A stretch of DNA of 64,000 nt from Promethearchaeota archaeon (GTDB taxonomy: Archaea > Asgardarchaeota > Lokiarchaeia > Helarchaeales > RDOG01), in contig RDOG01000018.1 of assembly GCA_011365055.1 (NCBI GenBank), positions 16,980 to 80,979 of the forward strand. Reading direction: 5' to 3'. The notes under the pieces are model-generated. The model did not search any database and was not told the DNA's origin. It saw only the letters and a list, made by a program, of their open reading frames with translations. Positions 9,304 to 17,934 of the stretch are shown piece after piece (position 1 is the stretch's first letter; each line of letters begins with the position of its first letter). The position numbers and the translations under genes are program-made.

Positions 9304-9879
9304 TGGTCGTGCAGAAAGTTCAAGATAAAGTAATTCATCACCAATACTAGCGTCTTTTTTTTGTTTAAGAAATCTGACTTCTTCTAACATTATTTCGTAT
9401 TTATAACCAACAGATTCTGAAATTATCGACGAAAAGCTTAATATGCATTCAGCAAAAACTCGTGTAAGAATAAAATTCTTGTCTATCCCTTCTTTATTAA
9501 TCTCTTTTACCATGTTTTCTATAAACTCTATTTCATTTTCTTTGAATTTATAAACTATTATGAAAACTATATCGAATTTTGTCCCACCTACTTTTATATT
9601 CAAAATAAATCTATTTTCTTCAAAGGGAAAATTTGAAGTCATAAAATCTAAAAAAAGACTTTCTCCCCGTTGTGTAAAAAAAAGAGCAATATTTTCTTCT
9701 TCATTTTGAGATTTTAACCAGTTTTTCCATATTGAATTATATCTACCAATGTATAATTGATGAATATGATCATTCAATACAATCTCATTATTAAAAATTC
9801 TTTTTATTACCATTCTATCAAATGAGCTACGTGTATCTTGTTGAATTTTTTTGAAGAAATTTTTGAAAATCATGCTCAT
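9295..9879 (-). CDS. Hypothetical protein, 194 residues
   Basis: Not recognised. It is soluble, with a basic N-terminus (KNFFKKIQQD), a predicted beta-rich middle (ILNIKVGGTKFDIVFIIV) and a helical C-terminal half. The alternation of strands and helices could fit a small signalling domain, but no motif supports a name. The start is ATG 9879, with a second in-frame ATG at 9873. It overlaps the 3' end of the hydrolase gene tail to tail by 9 bases and is divergent from the gene at 9995. Confidence 0.6.
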   Translation of the reverse strand: MSMIFKNFFKKIQQDTRSSFDRMVIKRIFNNEIVLNDHIHQLYIGRYNSIWKNWLKSQNEEENIALFFTQRGESLFLDFMTSNFPFEENRFILNIKVGGTKFDIVFIIVYKFKENEIEFIENMVKEINKEGIDKNFILTRVFAECILSFSSIISESVGYKYEIMLEEVRFLKQKKDASIGDELLYLELSARPLE

Positions 9880-9994
9880 GATATTTGGAATTTGCTATTT
9901 CCAATATTTAAAAATTAGCTTGATTTAATTAGGTTAAAATTTAAATTAAAAGATTTTAAGAAGTACTTTGGATTGTAATAAATGAGTTATTGCC

Positions 9995-10630
9995 ATGAAT
10001 AATAAAAAGAAGATTCTCCCTGTTAGAGAAGAAGAACTATCACCTCTACATAGAATTTTATTGCATACGAGTACTACAGTAACTGAGGTGTTAAGACAAT
10101 GGACAAATTCGAATATAGTCATTGTTAAACCACCAATAAACACTTGCTTCTTATATGATGACCTAAAAAAACATAAATTATACTTTGAATGTATTGACGT
10201 TAGGAAAAATGGTGAAGATAAATTTTGGTTAAGGGAAGTCATCCTTAGAAATGCAAACACAAAAAGAAATTTAGTCTATGCTTTTTCACTGATTAATCTT
10301 CAAAACATTAGTAAAAGAGTCTATTACAAGTTAGAACATACAGATTACGGAATAGGAATGATAATAGAACAAGAAAGACTAGAAACTTATAGAGAAATTG
10401 AAGAATTTAAAAAAATAAAAGTAAAGGAATTCATTTTTTTTAGGAAAATTTTTCCTAGCGCCAATAAATATATTTTACATCGTGCATATAACATGTTTCA
10501 CGATAAAAAATTATGGTTTACCATTAACGAATATTATCCTTCTGAACCTGAGCATTTTGATTTTCAAGTATCAGACGCTGATAAAAAAAGGATATTAGAT
10601 TATTCAAGAGACATTTTGAAAAAAGAATAG
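9995..10630 (+). CDS. Chorismate pyruvate-lyase-like (UbiC/DUF98 family) protein
   Basis: The sequence follows the UbiC/DUF98 pattern: LSPLHRILLHTSTTVTEVL near residues 15-33, then WLREVILRNANTKRNLVYAFSLI, then GIGMIIEQERLETYREIEEF. In UbiC the corresponding residues hold chorismate and release pyruvate; archaeal members are mostly uncharacterised. The C-terminal about 60 residues, rich in aromatic residues, extend past the core and are unassigned. At 211 residues it is somewhat longer than archaeal DUF98 proteins. It starts at ATG 9995, and its stop lies 3 bases from the end of the convergent iron-sulfur gene. Family membership is fairly sure; the activity is not. Confidence 0.7.
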   Translation: MNNKKKILPVREEELSPLHRILLHTSTTVTEVLRQWTNSNIVIVKPPINTCFLYDDLKKHKLYFECIDVRKNGEDKFWLREVILRNANTKRNLVYAFSLINLQNISKRVYYKLEHTDYGIGMIIEQERLETYREIEEFKKIKVKEFIFFRKIFPSANKYILHRAYNMFHDKKLWFTINEYYPSEPEHFDFQVSDADKKRILDYSRDILKKE

Positions 10631-10633
10631 AAA

Positions 10634-11770
10634 TTATTCGATGTTTTCCAAAACAAAAAAAATGGTATCAACGACTTTTAATTCTGAATTTAATGCTTGG
10701 ACTGCATCAGAAAGATTTCGCTTACAAAAAGGACATGAGGTTACTATTAAAGAAACATTTAATGCTTCTGCTTCTTTTATTCGTTCTTTAGATATTTCAA
10801 GAGCCCAATCTTTGTAAGTAGATTTAACACCACCACCTGCCCCACAACACCAAGCGTTCTCTCTATTTCTTGGCATTTCAATCAATTCAACTCCAGGAAT
10901 ACTTTGTATTAATTCACGAGGATCATTATAAACTCCCGAATGACGACCTAAATGGCATGGATCATGGTAAGTAACCTTTATTTTATTTTCTTTAAACTTT
11001 ATTTTATTCTTAATTTTATTCAAATACTCCGTGATATGTTTAACCTCAAAGGGTAGATCACCATAAATTTTGGGATAATCTATCTTTAATACTCTAAAAC
11101 AACCTGCACATGAAGTTACGACCGTTTTTGCACCAGAATTTTTAATTAAATCTAAATTATGCTGTGCCAAATCTTCACGTAATTCTAGTTGACCAGTACG
11201 TAACATCGGGGATCCGCAACAATATTCTTTTTCAGAGATGGTAAAATTGATGCCAATTTTTTCTAGAATATCGTGAGTAGCTCTTGCCATTTCAATTTCT
11301 CTATAAGAAGAAGTGCACCCTACGAAGAAAAAGACTTCTGCTTTTTCAGGAAATTTTTTATTAGAAATCCAAGTTAATCTATTTTTATGAGATTCGCCAT
11401 AAGGATTGTGAAATTCTTCGGTTTTTTCTTTAAATAATCTTGCAGCTTCAGTCGGTCCATAATTTTTCACACATTCTTCTCTTAAGACTTCGAATATTTC
11501 GATTAAATGTTCACTTACATCTTGTTCGCATTGTTGCATGCAATTTCCACAGGTAGGACATGAAAAGATGATTTCTCTAATTTTATCAGACCATTCTAAA
11601 TCTCCATTATTAATTGCATTAGCTAACCAGACTTTACCTGAAGCCCAATATGGTTCAAATATGAATTTTTCACCGCTTGGGCAAGATGGTCGATAATTTT
11701 TATAAATATATTTACATGAATTACATCTTCCGCATCGATATAACCACTTTTCAACTTTGGCTAATCCCAT
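10634..11770 (-). CDS. HdrD/GlcF-like iron-sulfur oxidoreductase subunit (CCG domains)
   Basis: The N-terminal Cys-rich segment contains CGRCNSCKYIY and then CPTCGNCMQQCEQ, resembling the two 4Fe-4S motifs of GlcF/HdrD-type proteins although the first is atypical. Two CCG domains follow: GCTSSYREIE to YCCGSPMLRTG, and THDP/HDPCHLGRHSG to WCCGAGGGVKS. The protein would pass electrons from its flavoprotein partner to a membrane or disulfide acceptor. It lies directly downstream of the GlcD-like gene. GTG 11779 abuts the upstream TAG stop, but GGTGA (11776-11780) is placed correctly for ATG 11770, so I start there. A paralogue lies at 62415-63536. Confidence 0.87.
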   Translation of the reverse strand: MGLAKVEKWLYRCGRCNSCKYIYKNYRPSCPSGEKFIFEPYWASGKVWLANAINNGDLEWSDKIREIIFSCPTCGNCMQQCEQDVSEHLIEIFEVLREECVKNYGPTEAARLFKEKTEEFHNPYGESHKNRLTWISNKKFPEKAEVFFFVGCTSSYREIEMARATHDILEKIGINFTISEKEYCCGSPMLRTGQLELREDLAQHNLDLIKNSGAKTVVTSCAGCFRVLKIDYPKIYGDLPFEVKHITEYLNKIKNKIKFKENKIKVTYHDPCHLGRHSGVYNDPRELIQSIPGVELIEMPRNRENAWCCGAGGGVKSTYKDWALEISKERIKEAEALNVSLIVTSCPFCKRNLSDAVQALNSELKVVDTIFFVLENIE

Positions 11771-11779
11771 GATTCTCAC

Positions 11780-13249
11780 CTAAAAGATTAATCTCCCTGG
11801 ATTCATTATTCCATTTGGATCAAAAAAATGCTTAAGTCTTTTCAATAAATTCACAAAATTTGGATCTGCTTGTTTGAACATCTTGTTAGCAGCCCAAGCT
11901 GGAATTTTATAAGGTACACCCCCAACATCAAGTACAATATCAACTAATTCATTACATATCTTACGGACTGTTTCTTTTTCATTAGGATTACCTTTATTAA
12001 AAGGGATAAAAAATCTTAAAACACCATAATGTCCTCTTTTCATTGGTCTATGGAGGACTCCAGGAATAAAATTATATTTTTCCATGACTTTAAGCCCTCT
12101 ATTACAAGCTTCTAACCATTTAGGTAATGGAACATAACTTCCAACCCAAGATAATCCTCCACCTTCTCTTAAATCATACATTGGAGGTAATTGCATTGGT
12201 AGATCTAGAGTATTGTCAATTTTTTTACCAATTTCACCAAAATCGCCCGTTCTAACTAAAATAAGTTGACGATTCTCATTTTTATTGGTTTCATTTACGA
12301 GTTGATTTATTATTTTCCATTTAATTTTAATTTCTTTATCATTATTTGCCCCAATTGAAATCCAAGTTAAAAAATAAGAACGCTGTTCCATATCATCAAT
12401 TTGAACAATGGATTGTATAATACCTTTTAAATCATCCAAGGGAAGTAATCCTTTTCCTAATGAATAATGAAAAAGCCCACCAGCAAGTTCATCACAAATT
12501 TCTGCATGACATAACTTAAAAATTAGACTTGAATAAACTTCTTCTGGTCCATTTAATGCAAATAATATGCCATTTTCGCTAAGTTTTGGTTTTGGCCATA
12601 AATTTATTCCTAACTTAGTAGTAATTCCAAGTATACCTTGCATGTTAATAAATAATCCTGCAATATTAGGAACAGGATGTAATCCAAACCAAATAGAAGA
12701 AACTGCAGCAGATCCCATTTTAATTAATTCACCTGTTGGGAGAAGTATTTCCATGCTTGATACCATATCCGACATTGAACCATATTTGTGAGATAAATTT
12801 CCGAGCCCTCCCATCAAAGCATTAACTAAAACTGAAGTAAATGGAGGCGCCATTGGAATTGAATACCTAAGATTAGGAAATTTTTCATCTAATAATCGCT
12901 TTAAATGTCCAAAGGTAGCTCCAGGCTCAACTATTGCATACATATTTTCTTCATCAATTATGATATTGTTTAAACGTTTAAGATCAACTAAAATCCCTCC
13001 TTTTCTTGGAATAGCAAGCCCTCCAACATTAGCACCACAAACATAAGGGGTTATGGGTATTTTTTTTTCGTTTGCAAATTTAATAATATTTTGTAATTCT
13101 TCAATAGATTCTGGAAGGACTATAATGTCTGGGTTTCCAGGCTCATTTTCAGTCATATCCCTAGCGTAATTCCATAAAACAGCTGGATCATCTTCAACCC
13201 ATTTTTCATCATGTACAATTTTTATTAATTCTTCCTTTAAATTATTCAT
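11780..13249 (-). CDS. FAD-linked oxidase, GlcD/D-lactate dehydrogenase-like
   Basis: FAD-binding PCMH (vanillyl-alcohol-oxidase fold) protein. The pattern PESIEELQNIIKFANEKKIP at about residues 45-64 is followed by VCGANVGGLAIPRKGGILVD and YAIVEPGATFGHL, the FAD pyrophosphate-binding region. GLGNLSHKYGSMSDMV lies further on, and the C-terminus ends FDPNGIMNPGRL, the usual cap. The 489-residue length is typical. It probably oxidises a 2-hydroxy acid (glycolate or lactate type) and passes electrons to the CCG iron-sulfur protein encoded immediately downstream. Start is ATG 13249. Substrate is uncertain; glycerol-phosphate-type members of the same fold cannot be excluded. Confidence 0.87.
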   Translation of the reverse strand: MNNLKEELIKIVHDEKWVEDDPAVLWNYARDMTENEPGNPDIIVLPESIEELQNIIKFANEKKIPITPYVCGANVGGLAIPRKGGILVDLKRLNNIIIDEENMYAIVEPGATFGHLKRLLDEKFPNLRYSIPMAPPFTSVLVNALMGGLGNLSHKYGSMSDMVSSMEILLPTGELIKMGSAAVSSIWFGLHPVPNIAGLFINMQGILGITTKLGINLWPKPKLSENGILFALNGPEEVYSSLIFKLCHAEICDELAGGLFHYSLGKGLLPLDDLKGIIQSIVQIDDMEQRSYFLTWISIGANNDKEIKIKWKIINQLVNETNKNENRQLILVRTGDFGEIGKKIDNTLDLPMQLPPMYDLREGGGLSWVGSYVPLPKWLEACNRGLKVMEKYNFIPGVLHRPMKRGHYGVLRFFIPFNKGNPNEKETVRKICNELVDIVLDVGGVPYKIPAWAANKMFKQADPNFVNLLKRLKHFFDPNGIMNPGRLIF

Positions 13250-13972
13250 ATCATCACAATCTATTTGATTTTTTAATAAAATTAAATTAAAAAAACGATA
13301 ACTTAGTAATTCTTTTTTTCATGTTAAAAGAAAATATGAATGAAGATTTAATAATTTTAATTCTTCTAATTTGTAACCTATTCAATTTTTAAGAAGAATC
13401 TTAATTGACCAATTTAAAAAATAAATCAGAATTTGATGAATGGAATTAGAGAACTTTTAGTGGTCTTACCGTCAAGAGGGAATATATAGGGGAGGAAGAG
13501 GGAAATTCTGAAAAATAAGTCGGTAAGACTTTCACCAGTTCTCTAATTCAACCCCTAATATAACTTTTTCAATTTTTTATTTTTTTCCTAAGATATATAA
13601 TATATTATATATATATAACGTTTATTCATTTGATTTAATATTTTCTTAACATAGAATGTCATAATAATATAAGAATCTAATTTTACGAAAATTTAATATT
13701 TTCATACAAGAGAAAATATTTTTCCACGCTATTTTTTTAGTAAAATCTAAAAATTTAGTTTAAATAATGTCTAGTTCTAGTAGAAATAAATGGGAAATTG
13801 TAAAAAAATTACAATTCTAATAAAATAGAATTCAAAAAATTTTTTAAGAGCGCACATTCATATTTATCTTCAATAGAATGAAGCTCATTCAATTGACAAA
13901 TTTTATTCTTATAATTAATCAAAAGAATGAATCACGAACTAATCAATATCTGAAATTTTTGGAGATAAATTG
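13250..13972. other. Intergenic region, about 720 bp, with inverted-repeat element
   Basis: The longest gap in the window. It contains the inverted repeat at 13443-13549, an alternating TA tract at about 13592-13618, and otherwise AT-rich sequence without coding signal. The last about 100 bases should hold the promoter of the VWA gene. No tRNA or rRNA signature is seen. Confidence 0.55.
13443..13549. repeat. 107-bp imperfect inverted repeat (structured RNA or MITE-like element)
   Basis: The left arm GAATTAGAGAAC (13443-13454) pairs perfectly with GTTCTCTAATTC (13538-13549). Inside it, GTCTTACCG (13463-13471) pairs perfectly with CGGTAAGAC (13521-13529). An 8 by 8 internal mismatch separates the two stems, and the loop of about 49 bases is purine-rich (GGGGAGGAAGAGGG). 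Symmetric arms of about 31 bases fit either a transcribed hairpin RNA or the terminal repeats of a small non-autonomous element. No target-site duplication is obvious in the flanks. Confidence 0.65.
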
Positions 13973-16498
13973 ATGTCAAAAGTTGATAGATTATATCTTG
14001 CTGCAGAAGGAGATCCAGATTTAACTCCAGATGTCATTGCAATTTCTAAGAAAAATGCAAATAAGCTAGGAATTAAAGAAAATGATGAAGTTATTTATGA
14101 AGACATCCCCGGTGGAATTAGTGGTCAAGCAAGAGTAATTATTTCATCTGCATTATCAGACGATAATGTAAGTGTTAATCAGACTCTTTTTGATTCATGG
14201 GGAGACAATATGTCGTGGTTTGGTACGATAGAAATTCGACCTAAAAAGGAGGGTGAAATGGTTCCAATGGTATCTAAACCACCTAAAGATTTGACTTTTG
14301 CAGATCAAGATATAAAAAGTATAATTCCTCCTGAAGAATATTCCAAATTAGAAAAAGAGGAAAAAATACCATCCTCAATATCAATAAATGAAGAAGATGT
14401 TGATTTAGCTGAATTATTAGATAAACTTATTGATGAAGATATAGCAGAGGATGCACCTAAATTCCCGATTAGTGAAAAATCTCCAGTCACTCCAGCTCCA
14501 GATATTAAAAAAATTGCTCAAAATACTTCAGGGGAAATTCAATGGTTAGCTGAAAAATCAAAAAAGCCAATTTCTTTATCCACTCAAGTTGGAATGCCTA
14601 CATCACCACCTCCTTTAACATCTTCTGCACCTCCATTAAAACCTATCAGTCAACCAATTTCAAAACCAACATCCAAACCGCCCTTGGCTCCAACTTCTTC
14701 TCTGAAATCAGCCCCTCCATTATCTCCAGAAACTCCAAGTCAATTAATTCCTAAGTTAAGTGATACAACACAACCAGCAACAAGTTATCCAACACAACCA
14801 GCAACAAGTTATCCAACACAACCAGCAACAAGTTATCCAACAAAACCAGCAACAAGTTATCCAACAAAACCAGCAACAAGTTATCCAACAAAACCAGCAG
14901 CGATTTATCCAACAACTCCACCCATAGTATCATATCCTGAACCTATTCAAAAAAAAATTAAAAGACCAGAGGAATTTCTGAACTTGAAGGTAGAATTACA
15001 ATATGGATTGGGAGGATTAGTATTATTAAATCAGAATAATTTCAATAAACTTGAATTAAATCCACACAATCCGCCTCCTATTATATTTCAAGACACGGAT
15101 ACCGGTGTTACCGGAGGCGCCAGGGTTCAGGTTGCTGATTTGCCCGATGAGGTTATCCGAATGGAACCAGAGACTTATGAAACTTCAGATATTCACTCAT
15201 TAACCGTTAATATTTGGTCAAGTATTCCCAAGGAAAAACCTATCGTTAAAGTTGATAGATTAGACCTAAATGTCAAGATCACTTCGATGGGTATTGGTTC
15301 AAGTGTTTCAATGAGTAAGAGAAACTGTCTTTCTTTAGAAGTTGGGGAAGGAGACATAATAACTTTTGAGGATGAATTGATTGGAGCTTGGGGAGCAGGA
15401 TACGTGAAAATGAAGGAATCACTCTCTGATGACGTCATTGAAATTGAAGATGAAATTTTTGAGGCTACTGGAATTGGATCTAAAGAGGTTTTGGTAAAAA
15501 GAAATGATAAAACGGTTATTCCACTCCAAAGTCTTGAGTTAGGAATCAGCCCTATAATGGGAGAGAACATGTGGGACACTATTACTTTTGTAAGAAATAA
15601 TAAAGATGAATTAAAAAGATGGTTTAGTCAATTTCTCATTTTTAAGGGATTAAAATTGAGATGGAAGGAAGCCAACGCCGCAATTAATATAATTTCAACG
15701 GTACCAGATTTGAAAGGAGAAATATTAGCAGCACCAAAAATGACCTCTAGTCTACAATTAAAAGCTGAAGGATTAATTACGTTCAATGCAATTTTAATCA
15801 TTGACATTTCAGCATCAATGCTTGCACCAGATATGATGTGTGAGAATATTGCACCTGCTGTTGAGGGAATTAGAGCAAGCATGGAAAATGAAGAAGTTAA
15901 AAATTTTTTAGCAAGATTTAAGGAAGGAGTAAATGTTCCTAGACGCTTAGGGGCAGCATTTGCCGCGTTACTATTTTTAGCGGAAAAAGTTGGTAGAGGT
16001 TTTGGCGAAAAAGTAAGTATAATTAGGTTTGCAGATCAAGCTGAAGCTTTAGATTTTGATGGTCCGTATTTCGACTCTGCTTCTGGTAAACATGGAATTT
16101 TAGAACAAGCAGCAAATCAAATCGTCGAAAAAATTGGTAATTATAAAGGACTTGCTACTAATATGGCACCAGCATTCTTGGAAGCTAAAAAAATTCTTGA
16201 TACTTATAATCAAATAGAGGGAGATGATTCGAAACCTTGCATGGTCGTCCTTTTAACGGATGGAAATCCAACAGATCAAGATCAATTCATACAAACTATT
16301 AACTCTTATTTTATTGGGAATTCTAATGTGGTTCTTTATATCGTTGGAATCGGAAACACAAACGTAAATTTAATGACAGATATTGCAGTCAGATGTGGTG
16401 GCGAGTTTTTCCAACCCGATAATATGGGCGAATTACTCATATGGTATTCAAAGAGAGCTAGAGATCTAATTGTTAAATTAAAAGGGGGAAGAGCATAA
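13973..16498 (+). CDS. VWA-domain protein with three double-psi-barrel-like domains and a Pro-rich repeat linker
   Basis: Residues about 1-95 resemble the Cdc48 N-terminal double-psi barrel: SKKNANKLGIKENDEVIYED, then a Gly-rich turn and a second strand set ending FGTIEIRP. Similar units occur at about 335-425 and 428-515 (VSMSKRNCLSLEVGEGDII). Between the first and second is an acidic stretch and then a Pro/Thr-rich linker with six TQPATSYP-type octapeptides. Residues about 600-835 form a von Willebrand A domain with MIDAS IIDISASM and VVLLTDGNPTDQDQF. No signal peptide or membrane segment is visible, so it is probably cytosolic and acts as a metal-dependent protein-binding scaffold. GGAGA (13961-13965) suits ATG 13973 better than the adjacent TTG 13970. 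The partner is unknown. Confidence 0.8.
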   Translation: MSKVDRLYLAAEGDPDLTPDVIAISKKNANKLGIKENDEVIYEDIPGGISGQARVIISSALSDDNVSVNQTLFDSWGDNMSWFGTIEIRPKKEGEMVPMVSKPPKDLTFADQDIKSIIPPEEYSKLEKEEKIPSSISINEEDVDLAELLDKLIDEDIAEDAPKFPISEKSPVTPAPDIKKIAQNTSGEIQWLAEKSKKPISLSTQVGMPTSPPPLTSSAPPLKPISQPISKPTSKPPLAPTSSLKSAPPLSPETPSQLIPKLSDTTQPATSYPTQPATSYPTQPATSYPTKPATSYPTKPATSYPTKPAAIYPTTPPIVSYPEPIQKKIKRPEEFLNLKVELQYGLGGLVLLNQNNFNKLELNPHNPPPIIFQDTDTGVTGGARVQVADLPDEVIRMEPETYETSDIHSLTVNIWSSIPKEKPIVKVDRLDLNVKITSMGIGSSVSMSKRNCLSLEVGEGDIITFEDELIGAWGAGYVKMKESLSDDVIEIEDEIFEATGIGSKEVLVKRNDKTVIPLQSLELGISPIMGENMWDTITFVRNNKDELKRWFSQFLIFKGLKLRWKEANAAINIISTVPDLKGEILAAPKMTSSLQLKAEGLITFNAILIIDISASMLAPDMMCENIAPAVEGIRASMENEEVKNFLARFKEGVNVPRRLGAAFAALLFLAEKVGRGFGEKVSIIRFADQAEALDFDGPYFDSASGKHGILEQAANQIVEKIGNYKGLATNMAPAFLEAKKILDTYNQIEGDDSKPCMVVLLTDGNPTDQDQFIQTINSYFIGNSNVVLYIVGIGNTNVNLMTDIAVRCGGEFFQPDNMGELLIWYSKRARDLIVKLKGGRA
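14768..14911 (+). repeat. Coding tandem repeat, six 24-bp units
   Basis: Six consecutive units of ACACAACCAGCAACAAGT plus TATCCA, with small changes (CAA to AAA in units 4-6), encode T(Q/K)PATSYP in the linker of the VWA protein. The near-identity of units 1-3 suggests recent slippage or expansion. The copy number may vary between strains. Confidence 0.9.
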
Positions 16499-16501
16499 AA
16501 T

Positions 16502-16510
16502 CTTTTTTTT
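16502..16510 (+). terminator. Poly-T terminator after the VWA gene
   Basis: A T-rich run (TCTTTTTTTT) starts within a few bases of the TAA stop, as expected for archaeal termination. Confidence 0.5.
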
Positions 16511-16689
16511 ATACCAGAAAATATATCTAATTTAAAAAATAAAATGATAAATATAGAGAATCAAGAAAGATTAATTCTATAAAAAACGATTCTTTATTTT
16601 TTCAATAAAATAATCTACTTTTTTTGAAATATAGGTGATTTAATTAAATATATAAGTAATGCGATAATTTAATTTCTTGGTGAATAATA

Positions 16690-17487
16690 TTGCAAGTATT
16701 TGATTTGATGCAATTTGCACTAATTTTCTTGTATATAGATATCATTGCTTATTTAATAATCGGCATTTTTTTAACAATACGAGCAGTACAAACAAAAAAA
16801 TACAATGTTGTGTATTATTCTTTAGAAATATTCTTTTTGACTTTATTCTTTATAGTCGTTGGTGCTTTTAGTAAACAGACTCAAGCTGTCGATGCGATTT
16901 TGATCATCGGTTATTTATTATCAATGCTAACATCCTTTTCAGGACTAATATTTATAAAAAAAACATTCTATGAGGAGAAAGAAAGTCCTTTTAAAATATA
17001 TATGTTAATTGGATTTATCGGAACAAGTATTATTATTAGTTTATTCATTCTATTACTATTTTCAGTGATCACTTTTGAAATATTCGAAGCTGTTGGAGAT
17101 ATAACCTTTGCAGGGTTTTATATTGTCATGCTTATTTGGCTAAGTATTATTTCTTTTGACGAATATAAAAGAGTTAAAAACTTTAATATAGAGCCTTTTG
17201 TAAAAAAAAGATATTATATCTTAGGCCTGACTTCAATAGCTGCTATTATAGGACTTGGATCAATGATCGTTGCAACCTTTCTAAATTTAGCAAATTTAAC
17301 CTTGTTTTATGTAATTGCTTTTACAATGACGTCAATTATTTCACTTGTTAGGACAGGATGTAATTATTTAATATGGATCATGCCTACACCATTTAAACGG
17401 TTTTTAAACAAAGGATTTACACATTCAGATGGATCGAAGGAGATGTCTGAAGAGGAAATAATGAGACAAATGAAAGAGGAAAAATAA
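16690..17487 (+). CDS. Seven-helix-type integral membrane protein, unknown function
   Basis: About seven hydrophobic helices cover nearly the whole 265 residues, with a short charged C-terminal tail (SEEEIMRQMKEEK). No catalytic motif is seen. Size and layout resemble the membrane proteins at 17935-18696 and 53486-54214, which may be distant relatives or only look-alikes. Helix order and the short loops would fit a sensory or receptor-like membrane domain, but that is inference. TTG 16690 is preferred because GGTGA lies at 16679-16683; ATG 16708 is the alternative. It is followed after 16 bases by a small soluble gene, probably co-transcribed. Confidence 0.72.
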   Translation: MQVFDLMQFALIFLYIDIIAYLIIGIFLTIRAVQTKKYNVVYYSLEIFFLTLFFIVVGAFSKQTQAVDAILIIGYLLSMLTSFSGLIFIKKTFYEEKESPFKIYMLIGFIGTSIIISLFILLLFSVITFEIFEAVGDITFAGFYIVMLIWLSIISFDEYKRVKNFNIEPFVKKRYYILGLTSIAAIIGLGSMIVATFLNLANLTLFYVIAFTMTSIISLVRTGCNYLIWIMPTPFKRFLNKGFTHSDGSKEMSEEEIMRQMKEEK

Positions 17488-17503
17488 ATATAGATGAGGG
17501 ATC

Positions 17504-17782
17504 ATGGCAGATATTATTTCCTTTTTAGGTGAAAGATTAGCGGAAAAGATTAATAAATCAGTAATGCCTACAACTGGATTTATACGATTATCCATAAAAG
17601 ATGAATTTGGTGAAGATATAAAAATAAAGCAGTTGACTTATCAACAATTTAGAAAAGTAATTGAAAATAGCTTAAGAAAAAGGTTAGAAAATATACATGT
17701 ATCAAATTTAGATAAAATTATAAGTGATATGTTAATTGAACTCAAAAATAATCAATCATTACTAACAATGATGTCAATCTAA
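17504..17782 (+). CDS. Small hypothetical protein, 92 residues
   Basis: Not recognised. It has an N-terminal amphipathic stretch (IISFLGERLAEKINKS), a short strand pair, and a helical basic second half (YQQFRKVIENSLRKRLENI). It starts at ATG 17504 behind GAGGGATC, 16 bases after the membrane protein gene, so the two probably form an operon and may work together. No Cys, His cluster or membrane segment is present. Confidence 0.6.
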   Translation: MADIISFLGERLAEKINKSVMPTTGFIRLSIKDEFGEDIKIKQLTYQQFRKVIENSLRKRLENIHVSNLDKIISDMLIELKNNQSLLTMMSI

Positions 17783-17934
17783 TCATTAAGTTTTCATATT
17801 TATATATCCTATTAAATGGGATTTTTTTAATTTTAATTGAGAATTAATTTCTATTTTACTATTTTAAATCATAAAATCAGTAATATGTAATTTATTGATG
17901 TAAAAAAGATTAAAAAAAAAAGGATTTTTGTTTT

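Noticed and set aside
13592..13618. Alternating TA tract as a replication origin
   Set aside because: No Orc1/Cdc6 gene or origin-recognition-box repeats are nearby; simple AT-rich sequence is enough to explain it.
14768..14911. Short regularly spaced repeats as a CRISPR-like array
   Set aside because: The units are directly tandem without spacers and in frame with the VWA protein.
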